Shown here: one piece after another, positions 25,295 through 32,817 of the stretch
Position numbering within the stretch: position 1 is the first letter of the stretch
Layout of the letters: each line of letters begins with the position of its first letter
Assembly (NCBI RefSeq): GCF_039540975.1
Contig: NZ_BAABFL010000016.1
Coordinates: 1-64,000 of the forward strand
DNA length: 64,000 nt
Direction: 5' to 3'
Source of the DNA: Kistimonas scapharcae
GTDB lineage: Bacteria > Pseudomonadota > Gammaproteobacteria > Pseudomonadales > Endozoicomonadaceae
Position numbers and translations under genes: made by a program
Notes under the pieces: generated by a model
Seen by the model: only the letters and a program-made list of their open reading frames with translations
Database searches by the model: none
Told to the model about the DNA's origin: nothing

Positions 25295-27670
25295 TTAGCC
25301 GGCAGGAACTTGTGACTTCAGCACAGCCTCCTCACGGGCTTTCGTCGCCAGCAACTCAGGGCGCAGAACAAAGCGGGCCAGCGCAGGCATCAGCCAGATA
25401 GCGCCGATCATGTTCCATACAAACATGAAGGTCAGCAGCATCCCCATATCCGCCTGGAACTTGATCGGGGAGAAGATCCACGTACCCACCCCAATGGCCA
25501 GGGTAATACCGGTAAAGATGACCGCTTTACCCGTTGTCCGCAGCGTCATGTAGTAGGCCTGCTGCAGAGGCATGCCCTGGCGCAGGAATCCTTCAAGACG
25601 TGTGTAAATATAGATACCGTAATCGACACCAATACCGACACCCAACGCAATAACCGGCAAGGTGGCCACCTTGATACCAATGCCCAACTGCGCCATCAGC
25701 GCCTGGCATAGCAGCGATGTCAGTGCCAGCGGGACAATGATACAGATCAACGCCCGTACTGAGCGGAACGTGATCAGACACAGGATACTGACCACACCAT
25801 ACACAAACACCAGCATCTGATTCTGGGCATAGCCAATGACCTCATTGGTCGCCGCTTCAACACCAGCGTTTCCGGTAGCCATCAGGAAAGTCAGGCCATC
25901 CTGGTTATTCTCTACGGCAAACGCTTCCGTTGCCTGAACAACACGCTGAAGGGTTTCAGCCTTATGATCCTCAAGGAAGATCAATACCGGCGCCAGACTA
26001 CAGTCCTTGTTGTAGAGCTGTTGAGCCGTCTGGTTGCTGATCGCGTTGTTCAGTACATACTGGTTACGCGACAGCGCCTGCCACTTGGGATTCCCCTCAT
26101 TCAAGCCTTTGATAACCTGCTTGGCCACGGTCACCATCGACACCGCATCCTGAACGCCATCGACATTTTTCATATGCCACATATAGCGATCCAGCGCATC
26201 CATAAACGCATAGGATGAGCATTGTTCAGTATCGGTTTCCACCATGGTGATAAAGGTATCCGCACTGGTGGAATAGTTTTCGGTGATGAACTTGTTATCG
26301 AGGTTGTAGCGAGAATCAGCCCTCAGCTCCGGCGCACCAGGATCAAGGTCACCAATCTTGAGATCCTGGCTGAAGTAATAACTGGCGCCAAAGCCAGCGA
26401 CAGCCAGTACGACAGACAACGGTGCCACCACCGGATGCGCAAAATACGACATGGCCCGCCAGGTGATAGCCTCTTTCTTTTCCGTTACCTTCAACCGATC
26501 ACTGGCCCGCCTGCTCACACCGATGTATGACATCAGCACCGGCAGCAACACCAGGTTGGTCAAGATGATGACCGCAACACCAATGCTCGCGGCAATAGCC
26601 AGATCGCGGATAACACTGATCTCAATGACCAGCAGTGTCAGGAAACCAATCGCATCAGACACCAGGGCCAGCATGCCCGGAATATACAGCGTCCGGAAAG
26701 TGCGACGGGCTGCATCCAGCGGCGTGGCATCATGGGCAGATTCAATACCAATGTTATTGATGATCTGCACACCATGACTCACACCGATGGCAAACACCAG
26801 GAATGGAACCAGTATGGAATAAAGATCAATGCCAAAACCCATGGCGGTTAACAGCCCCAGCTGCCAGACCACCGCAACCAGAGAACAGAACACCGCAACC
26901 AGCGTACTCTTCAGGCAACGGGAATAGGCAAACAGCAATACCAGGGTGATCGCAATGGCCAGCAGGAAGAAGATCTTGATCGCATCCACACCTTCGAACA
27001 GATCCCCAAGGATCTTGGCAAAACCAATGATGTGGAGGTCGACCCCCTGCACGGAATATTTCGTTCGCAGCTCCTCAAGCTTTTGGGACAACGCCTTGTA
27101 ATCGAGCTTTTCACCGGTTTCCGGGTTGAACTCAAGCAGCGGGAACTCAATGATGCTGGAGCGGAAATTGTTCGCGACCAGGCTACCAACCTGACCGGAA
27201 CGCAGTATATTAACGCGCAACTCTTCCAGACTCTGACGGGAACCATCATACGTCTGGGGAATCACCGGACCGCCTTCAAAACCGTCCTCGGTCACCTCCA
27301 GCCAGCGTACATTGGCCGTCCAGAGAGACTTCAGTGCCGCTCGATCCACCCCCGGTAGGTAAAAGACGTCATCCGTCAGACGTCGCAGGCTTTCCATGTA
27401 GCCCGCGTCGAAGATATCGCCCTCTTTGGCCTCAACGGAGATTCGCAGTGAGTTACCACCGCTACCCAGCTCATCACGACGCTCCATCCAGTTTTGGATA
27501 AACGGATGCTTGAGAGGAATCATTTTTTCAAAGCTGGCATCAATGCGGTATTGCATGGCCTGCCAGCCGAGGACAACGGTCGCCAGAAGAAAGAAGGCGA
27601 GGAAGAACACCCTGTTATTAAAAAACAGGCGTTCCAGCACGGGTTCGGTATTCAGATGATGACTGGACAT
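25295..27670 (-). CDS. RND superfamily (MMPL-type) exporter
   Basis: The 791-residue inner membrane protein has RND topology: one helix near the N terminus, a large periplasmic loop, a block of helices at about 230-400, a second periplasmic loop and a final helix block (about 630-780). It resembles MMPL/HpnN-type lipid exporters more than AcrB-type drug pumps, being shorter and without an adaptor gene. It is 16 bp downstream of the YCF48-like gene, so both are one transcript. With DUF1302 and DUF1329 it forms a block repeated in many marine and Pseudomonas genomes; a lipid or hydrophobic compound cargo is inference. Confidence 0.88.
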   Translation of the reverse strand: MSSHHLNTEPVLERLFFNNRVFFLAFFLLATVVLGWQAMQYRIDASFEKMIPLKHPFIQNWMERRDELGSGGNSLRISVEAKEGDIFDAGYMESLRRLTDDVFYLPGVDRAALKSLWTANVRWLEVTEDGFEGGPVIPQTYDGSRQSLEELRVNILRSGQVGSLVANNFRSSIIEFPLLEFNPETGEKLDYKALSQKLEELRTKYSVQGVDLHIIGFAKILGDLFEGVDAIKIFFLLAIAITLVLLFAYSRCLKSTLVAVFCSLVAVVWQLGLLTAMGFGIDLYSILVPFLVFAIGVSHGVQIINNIGIESAHDATPLDAARRTFRTLYIPGMLALVSDAIGFLTLLVIEISVIRDLAIAASIGVAVIILTNLVLLPVLMSYIGVSRRASDRLKVTEKKEAITWRAMSYFAHPVVAPLSVVLAVAGFGASYYFSQDLKIGDLDPGAPELRADSRYNLDNKFITENYSTSADTFITMVETDTEQCSSYAFMDALDRYMWHMKNVDGVQDAVSMVTVAKQVIKGLNEGNPKWQALSRNQYVLNNAISNQTAQQLYNKDCSLAPVLIFLEDHKAETLQRVVQATEAFAVENNQDGLTFLMATGNAGVEAATNEVIGYAQNQMLVFVYGVVSILCLITFRSVRALICIIVPLALTSLLCQALMAQLGIGIKVATLPVIALGVGIGVDYGIYIYTRLEGFLRQGMPLQQAYYMTLRTTGKAVIFTGITLAIGVGTWIFSPIKFQADMGMLLTFMFVWNMIGAIWLMPALARFVLRPELLATKAREEAVLKSQVPAG

Positions 27671-27686
27671 TCAGGAAACCCCGTTA

Positions 27687-28736
27687 TTATTGCTCTGAAA
27701 GGGTTGCGACGGCAGGCTTGCCAACCGGCATTCGGTGTACACCGGTCTCTCCTACCACCACCAGACTGTTGTCCGGCGCTTTAGAGGCTGAAAGCAGTGT
27801 TGCCCGATCACTGCGGGTATGAATCTGCGGTTCAGGATCACTCATTTCAAACAGTGTGCCGGAACTGCCGACAATCACCTGTCCATTCCCGTCAATATGT
27901 ACCGCACCAAACAGGGTCTGATCCGTTCCAGTATCCACCTCGACCCAGCTTTCACCTGCATCAACCGTTTGGAAAGCATTACCACGAAGGCCAAACACAA
28001 TCGCAGAACCAGGATCACTGCTGGGAATAATGCCAAAGAAAGAACCCTCATAGGGGCTTTCGAGAAACTCCCAGGTTTCACCGCCATCTAAGGAGCGGTA
28101 CAGAAGACCGGCTTCCCCAGCCAGCAACAACGTTCCGTCTCCAATCTGCGTAATAGCGTTGTAGTGGAACTCGTCCTCGTTCTCAATCATGTCGAACCAG
28201 TCGTCCCAGGTTTCACCCCCATCCTCAGTGCGGACGATGTAGCCATAGGCACCAACGGCGAAACCGGTTTGTTCATCCATCATCATGATGTCGAGCAACG
28301 GCACTTCTGCATCCAGGTCATCGTAAACCTTGACCCAACTGTCGCCACCATCAGTGCTTTTAAGAATCACGGCGTCATGGCCCACCGCAAAGCCGGTGGT
28401 GGCGCTCGGGAAGCTCACAGCCGTCAGCATTTGCCGACTGGGAACACTGACCTGACGCCAGTCATAGCCATTATTATCAGAAATCAGGATATGACCGCGA
28501 TCGCCGACGGCAACCAGCCGCAGACCATCACCCGCACGGGTAATATCCAGCAACAGCGAGGAAGCAGCCTTCTCAGACAGCACCGCGTGATCACTATTCA
28601 CGCTAGCGATCGGATTCGCTTGAACAGACACAGTGTGAAGAGAAGATGCCAGAGCAACTGCTGCGGTTATCCCCTTCAGGGCTCTGCCAGGTAAAGCCCG
28701 GGACCCCGAAGGTCCTCTGGTGAAGAGACCATGCAT
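27687..28736 (-). CDS. YCF48-related beta-propeller protein (BNR repeats)
   Basis: A secreted protein of about 349 residues with several repeats of the form S-x-D-G-G-x-T-W (STDGGDSWVKV, TEDGGETWDDW, SLDGGETWEFL, TVDAGESWVEV), the blades of a Ycf48/sialidase-like propeller. The N terminus is a long signal sequence (ALKGITAAVALASSLHTVSVQA), so it acts outside the cytoplasm. The ATG at 28736 has GGGGG 6 nt upstream; two earlier in-frame ATGs do not. Ycf48 itself assists photosystem II assembly; here the protein is paired with an RND exporter and may assist its assembly or bind cargo. Confidence 0.85.
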   Translation of the reverse strand: MHGLFTRGPSGSRALPGRALKGITAAVALASSLHTVSVQANPIASVNSDHAVLSEKAASSLLLDITRAGDGLRLVAVGDRGHILISDNNGYDWRQVSVPSRQMLTAVSFPSATTGFAVGHDAVILKSTDGGDSWVKVYDDLDAEVPLLDIMMMDEQTGFAVGAYGYIVRTEDGGETWDDWFDMIENEDEFHYNAITQIGDGTLLLAGEAGLLYRSLDGGETWEFLESPYEGSFFGIIPSSDPGSAIVFGLRGNAFQTVDAGESWVEVDTGTDQTLFGAVHIDGNGQVIVGSSGTLFEMSDPEPQIHTRSDRATLLSASKAPDNSLVVVGETGVHRMPVGKPAVATLSEQ

Positions 28737-28890
28737 ACTCATCCCCCGGAAACAGATCATAAAATTATTGTTAGGCAGTTCTTTTTATTCAGTGCACACA
28801 GTCAAGGACAATCATGAACGCGCCTGATTATACGCAGAAAACAGGAAAAAATAAGCACATACCGAAACCATAAATCACATTAACAGCATC

Positions 28891-28921
28891 AAAAAAGCCA
28901 CTGTTTCCAGTGGCTTTTTTT
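28891..28921 (-). terminator. terminator between the DUF1329 gene and the YCF48-like gene
   Basis: A 7-bp stem GCCACTG/CAGTGGC with loop TTTC is flanked by A6 and T7, so it can work in both directions. It separates DUF1302-DUF1329 from YCF48-RND as two transcripts. Confidence 0.88.
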
Positions 28922-28937
28922 GTACTACGCCACTGAA

Positions 28938-30308
28938 TCAGCGACGTCCCCTGCGCCTCAGCGCGGATGGCTTGAAGTACTTGTCATCCGGAATCGCCTG
29001 GGCGAAATCGAGGAACAGGCTCTCTTCATTACCCAGCCCCTGCACATGGTAGCGACGGGCCTGCAGGTCATGGAACACGTCAAGTGCCGTCCAGGTGGTG
29101 GGTAGATCATAGAAGTTCATCAGGTAACCGATGCTGACCCTCCACAACTCGCCACGACCATCATACTGGTCCACAAGCGCTGCACCCCAGCTGTCCTCAT
29201 CAAGATACAGAACACGCTTGGAGTAAATATGGCGACTGCCTTTCTTCAGTGTGCCTTCCACTTCCCAGACACGGTGCAACTCATACCGCGTATGCTCAGG
29301 GTTGACGTGACCGGCCATCAGTACGTCGTCGTACTTCAGCTCAGGGCTGATCAGGTTGAAGTTGTTATACGGGATATAGATCTCTTTCTTGCCCTTCAGC
29401 TCCCAGTCATAACGATCCGGCGCGCCGTTATAGAGATCGGTATCATCCGCTGTACGCAGACCATCAGCAGCAGCGATCGGCGTATCGTAAGCCAGGTTCG
29501 GTGCACGACGTACACGACGCTGCCCTGCGTTGTAACCCCAGGCCTTGCGGGGCTCTGCCACCTGGTCCAGTGTTTCGTGAACCAGAACCGCACCACCAGC
29601 CAGACGTGCCGGCGCCTTGGCAAACGACAGGTAGTAGAACAGGACGTTGTCCAGTTCAGTTTCCGTTTGGGCGGGGTTGTTGTAGTTGAAATACACTTCC
29701 TGCTGGGACGTCACCAGGGAGTAATCACCGTTGCGCTGGACGGCCACTTCGGAGGCCCGACGCACCAGGTATTCCCCCCGGTAGCGCACGATATGGTTCC
29801 AGAGCGCTTCCAGGCCATTCTGTGGAATCGGGAAGGGATAAGCGTCATAAGCGCCCTTGAAACCATTGCCGCCTTTCAGCAGCTCAGCATTGGTGGCCGC
29901 TTTTTGGGTATTTTCATAAATACGCTCAGGATAGCGGGCGTTACGACGGGTCTCGTAGATCGGCATCTTGAACGTTTCAGGATACGTTTCAAACAGCTTG
30001 ATCTGCCCCGGTGTCAGTTTATCGCGGTACTGATCCAGATTCTCAGCCGTGATGGTAAACAACGGCTTGTCATCCGGGTAAGGATTGGGCTGATGCTGGC
30101 CAGGATTCTTGTAGCTTGCGGGAATATCCGCATCCTTCAGCGGTTTCCAGGCAGGAATGGTGCCTGCTTTATTACCCGCCATTTCCGCACCCAGTGGCGT
30201 CAGGCTTTTGCCCAGTTCCGCCGCCTGGTCAGGTGTGACCTTGGCCATCGCCTGGCCAGCCACCAGCAGCGCGGTAGCCAGGCCGGTCAGGAGGAGTTTT
30301 GACTTCAT
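28938..30308 (-). CDS. DUF1329 family secreted protein
   Basis: The 456-residue protein has a clear signal peptide (LLLTGLATALLVAGQAMA). DUF1329 proteins have a LolA/LolB-like beta fold according to family knowledge; signature segments here are TPDQAAELGKSLTPLGAEMAGNKAGTIPAW and VWEVEGTLKKGSRHIYSKRVLYLDEDSWGA. It lies 75 bp after the DUF1302 gene on the same transcript, the usual pair. The C terminus is arginine-rich (LRRRGRR). A role in carrying hydrophobic molecules through the periplasm is inference. Confidence 0.88.
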   Translation of the reverse strand: MKSKLLLTGLATALLVAGQAMAKVTPDQAAELGKSLTPLGAEMAGNKAGTIPAWKPLKDADIPASYKNPGQHQPNPYPDDKPLFTITAENLDQYRDKLTPGQIKLFETYPETFKMPIYETRRNARYPERIYENTQKAATNAELLKGGNGFKGAYDAYPFPIPQNGLEALWNHIVRYRGEYLVRRASEVAVQRNGDYSLVTSQQEVYFNYNNPAQTETELDNVLFYYLSFAKAPARLAGGAVLVHETLDQVAEPRKAWGYNAGQRRVRRAPNLAYDTPIAAADGLRTADDTDLYNGAPDRYDWELKGKKEIYIPYNNFNLISPELKYDDVLMAGHVNPEHTRYELHRVWEVEGTLKKGSRHIYSKRVLYLDEDSWGAALVDQYDGRGELWRVSIGYLMNFYDLPTTWTALDVFHDLQARRYHVQGLGNEESLFLDFAQAIPDDKYFKPSALRRRGRR

Positions 30309-30383
30309 ACTGTAATCCGTCGTTTATTATCGTACGCTCCAGCCGGATCCTCAGACCCGACCGGCAACCTTTTTTATCAAGGA

Positions 30384-32384
30384 TTAGAAGGAGTACTTAA
30401 CGTTGATGCCAATGTTGTCCCGGTCACGCATGGAATTGCTGCCATTACCGGTAAACTCTGTGTACTGGACACCAACTTCCAGATTATTGAGATACACTGC
30501 ATCCACACCGACAGTCATGGCATTGCGACCTTCCAGGAAGTTACCGGTACGGTGTGAAGTACCATCAATATCCTGGCTCCAGCGCAGGTAAGGATTCAGG
30601 TTGACACCGGCGTAAACATCGTTCCAGGTACCAGCAAGAACGGCACTGTAACCCCAGGCATTACGACTCACCTGATCACTATCGTCACAGCCGTTTACAT
30701 AAGCACAATCGCCACGTCCGGCAAAGTTCCTATCTTCATCATCTAAGACGCCAGGAGTACCTGTTGCTTGGACACCGGTATAGCTCAGACTTGAACCACG
30801 AAGATGCTCAGAAGCTACCTCCACTACACCAAAGAGAGAATCAAAAGTCAGACTTGGTCCGAAGTTATGTATGGCCAGAAGAGACAAATTCCAACTTTCT
30901 ACTCGCTCATAATTATGAACTGCACCATTTCTATCGATTGTTTGATCTGCAATCGTTATTACACCATCACCAACAGTGCCGCTATTATCGGCCAAATCAG
31001 CCCCCTGCAAAACCAAATCACCTAATAAATCATTGGTAGTAGCAATGCCAATTGGCATATTTGGACGGTAGGCTATCTCACCCGAAAAAGATGTATCACC
31101 AACAGTGGTATTAAAACTCACACCGTAGACACGAATATCTTCAGCATATTCCCTATTAGCATTTACGTTATTTATGAGTTCAACGGTAGCCAAGCCGGAA
31201 GCTTGCAAAACCCCTCCAGCAGGTGTAGTTAATCCACCCACATTAACTCCATCAAAATCATCATTAAGATCAGCGTAAATTGTTGGCTCTTTTGAATGGT
31301 AATTAATGAAATAGAAACCAAACTCAGTATCGTTAAGATTTTCTGCTATGTACCTAAATGAAACACCGAATTGACCATCATCACTTGGATTTATATCACC
31401 TCCAATATTAGCAACTCTTGATATAGCACCATCGTTATACAATTCGGCATCACCACTAATACCGAGGCCATTTAGAATAGCTGGAGTAAGACCACCAATA
31501 CCATTTTCTGCAGCAGCCACTATTGTTTGATAACCAGGTATTGCGGTTTCTAAATCCGTCCCTTCAAACTCGTTATAAGCAGTATGCCCACCTTCAGCAA
31601 AGAGATCAGTTTCAGAGAAGAAGGTACCTACAGGATCAATTTCAGTCCGGCGATAGTTGAACTGATAGAATGCTGACATTGAAAGGTTATCTGTAAGACC
31701 CAGACTCATTGCCAGTGTTTCAACAGGCACAAGCGCTTCTTTCAGCTCGGAACCCGGCAGACGGAACTTAGCGGCATCGAGCGGGTTGGTGGTATTGATA
31801 CCATTACGGTAGAACAGGCCTTCCCCCCAGCTCAGCACCTGCTTACCAAAACGGACATCCAGCGGCATTTCACCGATATCCCAGCTGCCGTAAACATAAG
31901 CATCTAAAATCTCGGCATTCTTACCGGAAATACTCTTGGCGTCATCCAGGAAACGGTTATCAGGACGAGTCCCATTCATACCTGCCTGACTGGGCTGGAA
32001 AGGCTGCCAGCTTTCCTTACCGTAGTTATTGCTACCCCAGAACTCAGTGTCGTAATAGGCAGTACCACGAACAAAGGCACCGTAGTTTTCATATTCCAGG
32101 GAAAGGTCAGAGGTAATCTTGTAAACCTGCGACACCAGTCCAGTATCGAAGTTACGGTTACCGTCGTTACCATTGATGTCGTCATTATTGCGATCCTGAC
32201 CCTGTACGCGCCACAACGCCCCGTAGGAGATCGTAGTATCAACAGACCCGGTCACTTCACCATCCATCAGATCAAACTCGATAGCGTGAACAGGTGCTAC
32301 CGCAAGGATACTGGCCAGGGTGAAACCGGCAGCGGCCGGCGCGAGTCGTATCGGTGTCGGCAGTGTGTTCTGCTTCTTCTTCAT
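30384..32384 (-). CDS. DUF1302 family outer membrane beta-barrel protein
   Basis: The 666-residue protein has a signal peptide (LAPAAAGFTLASILAVAPVHA) and ends in the barrel-type aromatic KYSF, as expected for BAM-inserted proteins. The N-terminal part (FDTTISYGALWRVQ-like strands, SWGEGLFYRNGINTTNPLDAAKFRLPGSE) and the C-terminal part are typical DUF1302. The middle, encoded at about 30730-31640, is AT-rich with different codon use and encodes low-complexity polar loops (DLADNSGTVGDGVITIADQT), suggesting exchange of surface-exposed segments. It probably forms the outer membrane part of the DUF1302/DUF1329/RND system. Confidence 0.87.
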   Translation of the reverse strand: MKKKQNTLPTPIRLAPAAAGFTLASILAVAPVHAIEFDLMDGEVTGSVDTTISYGALWRVQGQDRNNDDINGNDGNRNFDTGLVSQVYKITSDLSLEYENYGAFVRGTAYYDTEFWGSNNYGKESWQPFQPSQAGMNGTRPDNRFLDDAKSISGKNAEILDAYVYGSWDIGEMPLDVRFGKQVLSWGEGLFYRNGINTTNPLDAAKFRLPGSELKEALVPVETLAMSLGLTDNLSMSAFYQFNYRRTEIDPVGTFFSETDLFAEGGHTAYNEFEGTDLETAIPGYQTIVAAAENGIGGLTPAILNGLGISGDAELYNDGAISRVANIGGDINPSDDGQFGVSFRYIAENLNDTEFGFYFINYHSKEPTIYADLNDDFDGVNVGGLTTPAGGVLQASGLATVELINNVNANREYAEDIRVYGVSFNTTVGDTSFSGEIAYRPNMPIGIATTNDLLGDLVLQGADLADNSGTVGDGVITIADQTIDRNGAVHNYERVESWNLSLLAIHNFGPSLTFDSLFGVVEVASEHLRGSSLSYTGVQATGTPGVLDDEDRNFAGRGDCAYVNGCDDSDQVSRNAWGYSAVLAGTWNDVYAGVNLNPYLRWSQDIDGTSHRTGNFLEGRNAMTVGVDAVYLNNLEVGVQYTEFTGNGSNSMRDRDNIGINVKYSF

Positions 32385-32700
32385 TATCGTGATAACTCCG
32401 TGGATTGTGACGGGGCGCCCCAGAGCCCCTTTATTATTGTCAGGCTTTGCCTGTGCCCACTTTGCTTGACCAGCTCCTTACCGGTTGCTGACATTTCCCC
32501 CGCAGGCGGGCACGAGAATGACAGGCAACGTTCAGAAAATCAACTCTCGAACGCTCTGGCATCAGCCCACAGCCATCTTCAGGGCGGTTTTAGCAAAATT
32601 AATACCAATCTGTCTTTTTAGCCTGTAAACCCATTGTCAATAGGGTAAGAAAATGAAAAATGATCAAATATCGCGACAAGCTATCCATTAAGACAGGAAT
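32385..32700. other. upstream region of the DUF1302 gene
   Basis: A 316-bp non-coding stretch that should carry the DUF1302-DUF1329 promoter. I see no gene and no promoter strong enough to name. Confidence 0.4.
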
Positions 32701-32738
32701 AAAAAAACGGAATTGACGACAGACACTCGTCAATTCCG
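32701..32738 (-). terminator. intrinsic terminator downstream of pepN
   Basis: A perfect 12-bp stem CGGAATTGACGA (32708-32719) / TCGTCAATTCCG (32727-32738), with a 7-nt loop, followed on the minus strand by T7 (32707-32701). Confidence 0.92.
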
Positions 32739-32761
32739 CTTATTGAGAGGGAAACAGTTAC

Positions 32762-32817
32762 CCGGTAACACTTTTTAATAGCCGGGTAACAGTTTTAATG
32801 ATCGAGTAACAAAAAGG
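32762..32817. repeat. short imperfect tandem repeat between pepN and its terminator
   Basis: Three degenerate copies of a roughly 20-bp unit start near 32762, 32782 and 32803, each with (C/G)GGTAACA or GAGTAACA followed by a T- or A-rich run. The block directly abuts the pepN stop codon. Function unknown. Confidence 0.5.

Noticed and set aside
29229..30302. 357-codon plus-strand frame antisense to the DUF1329 gene
   Set aside because: It mirrors the codon structure of the real gene, which has a signal peptide and known family; the antisense product has no recognisable domain.
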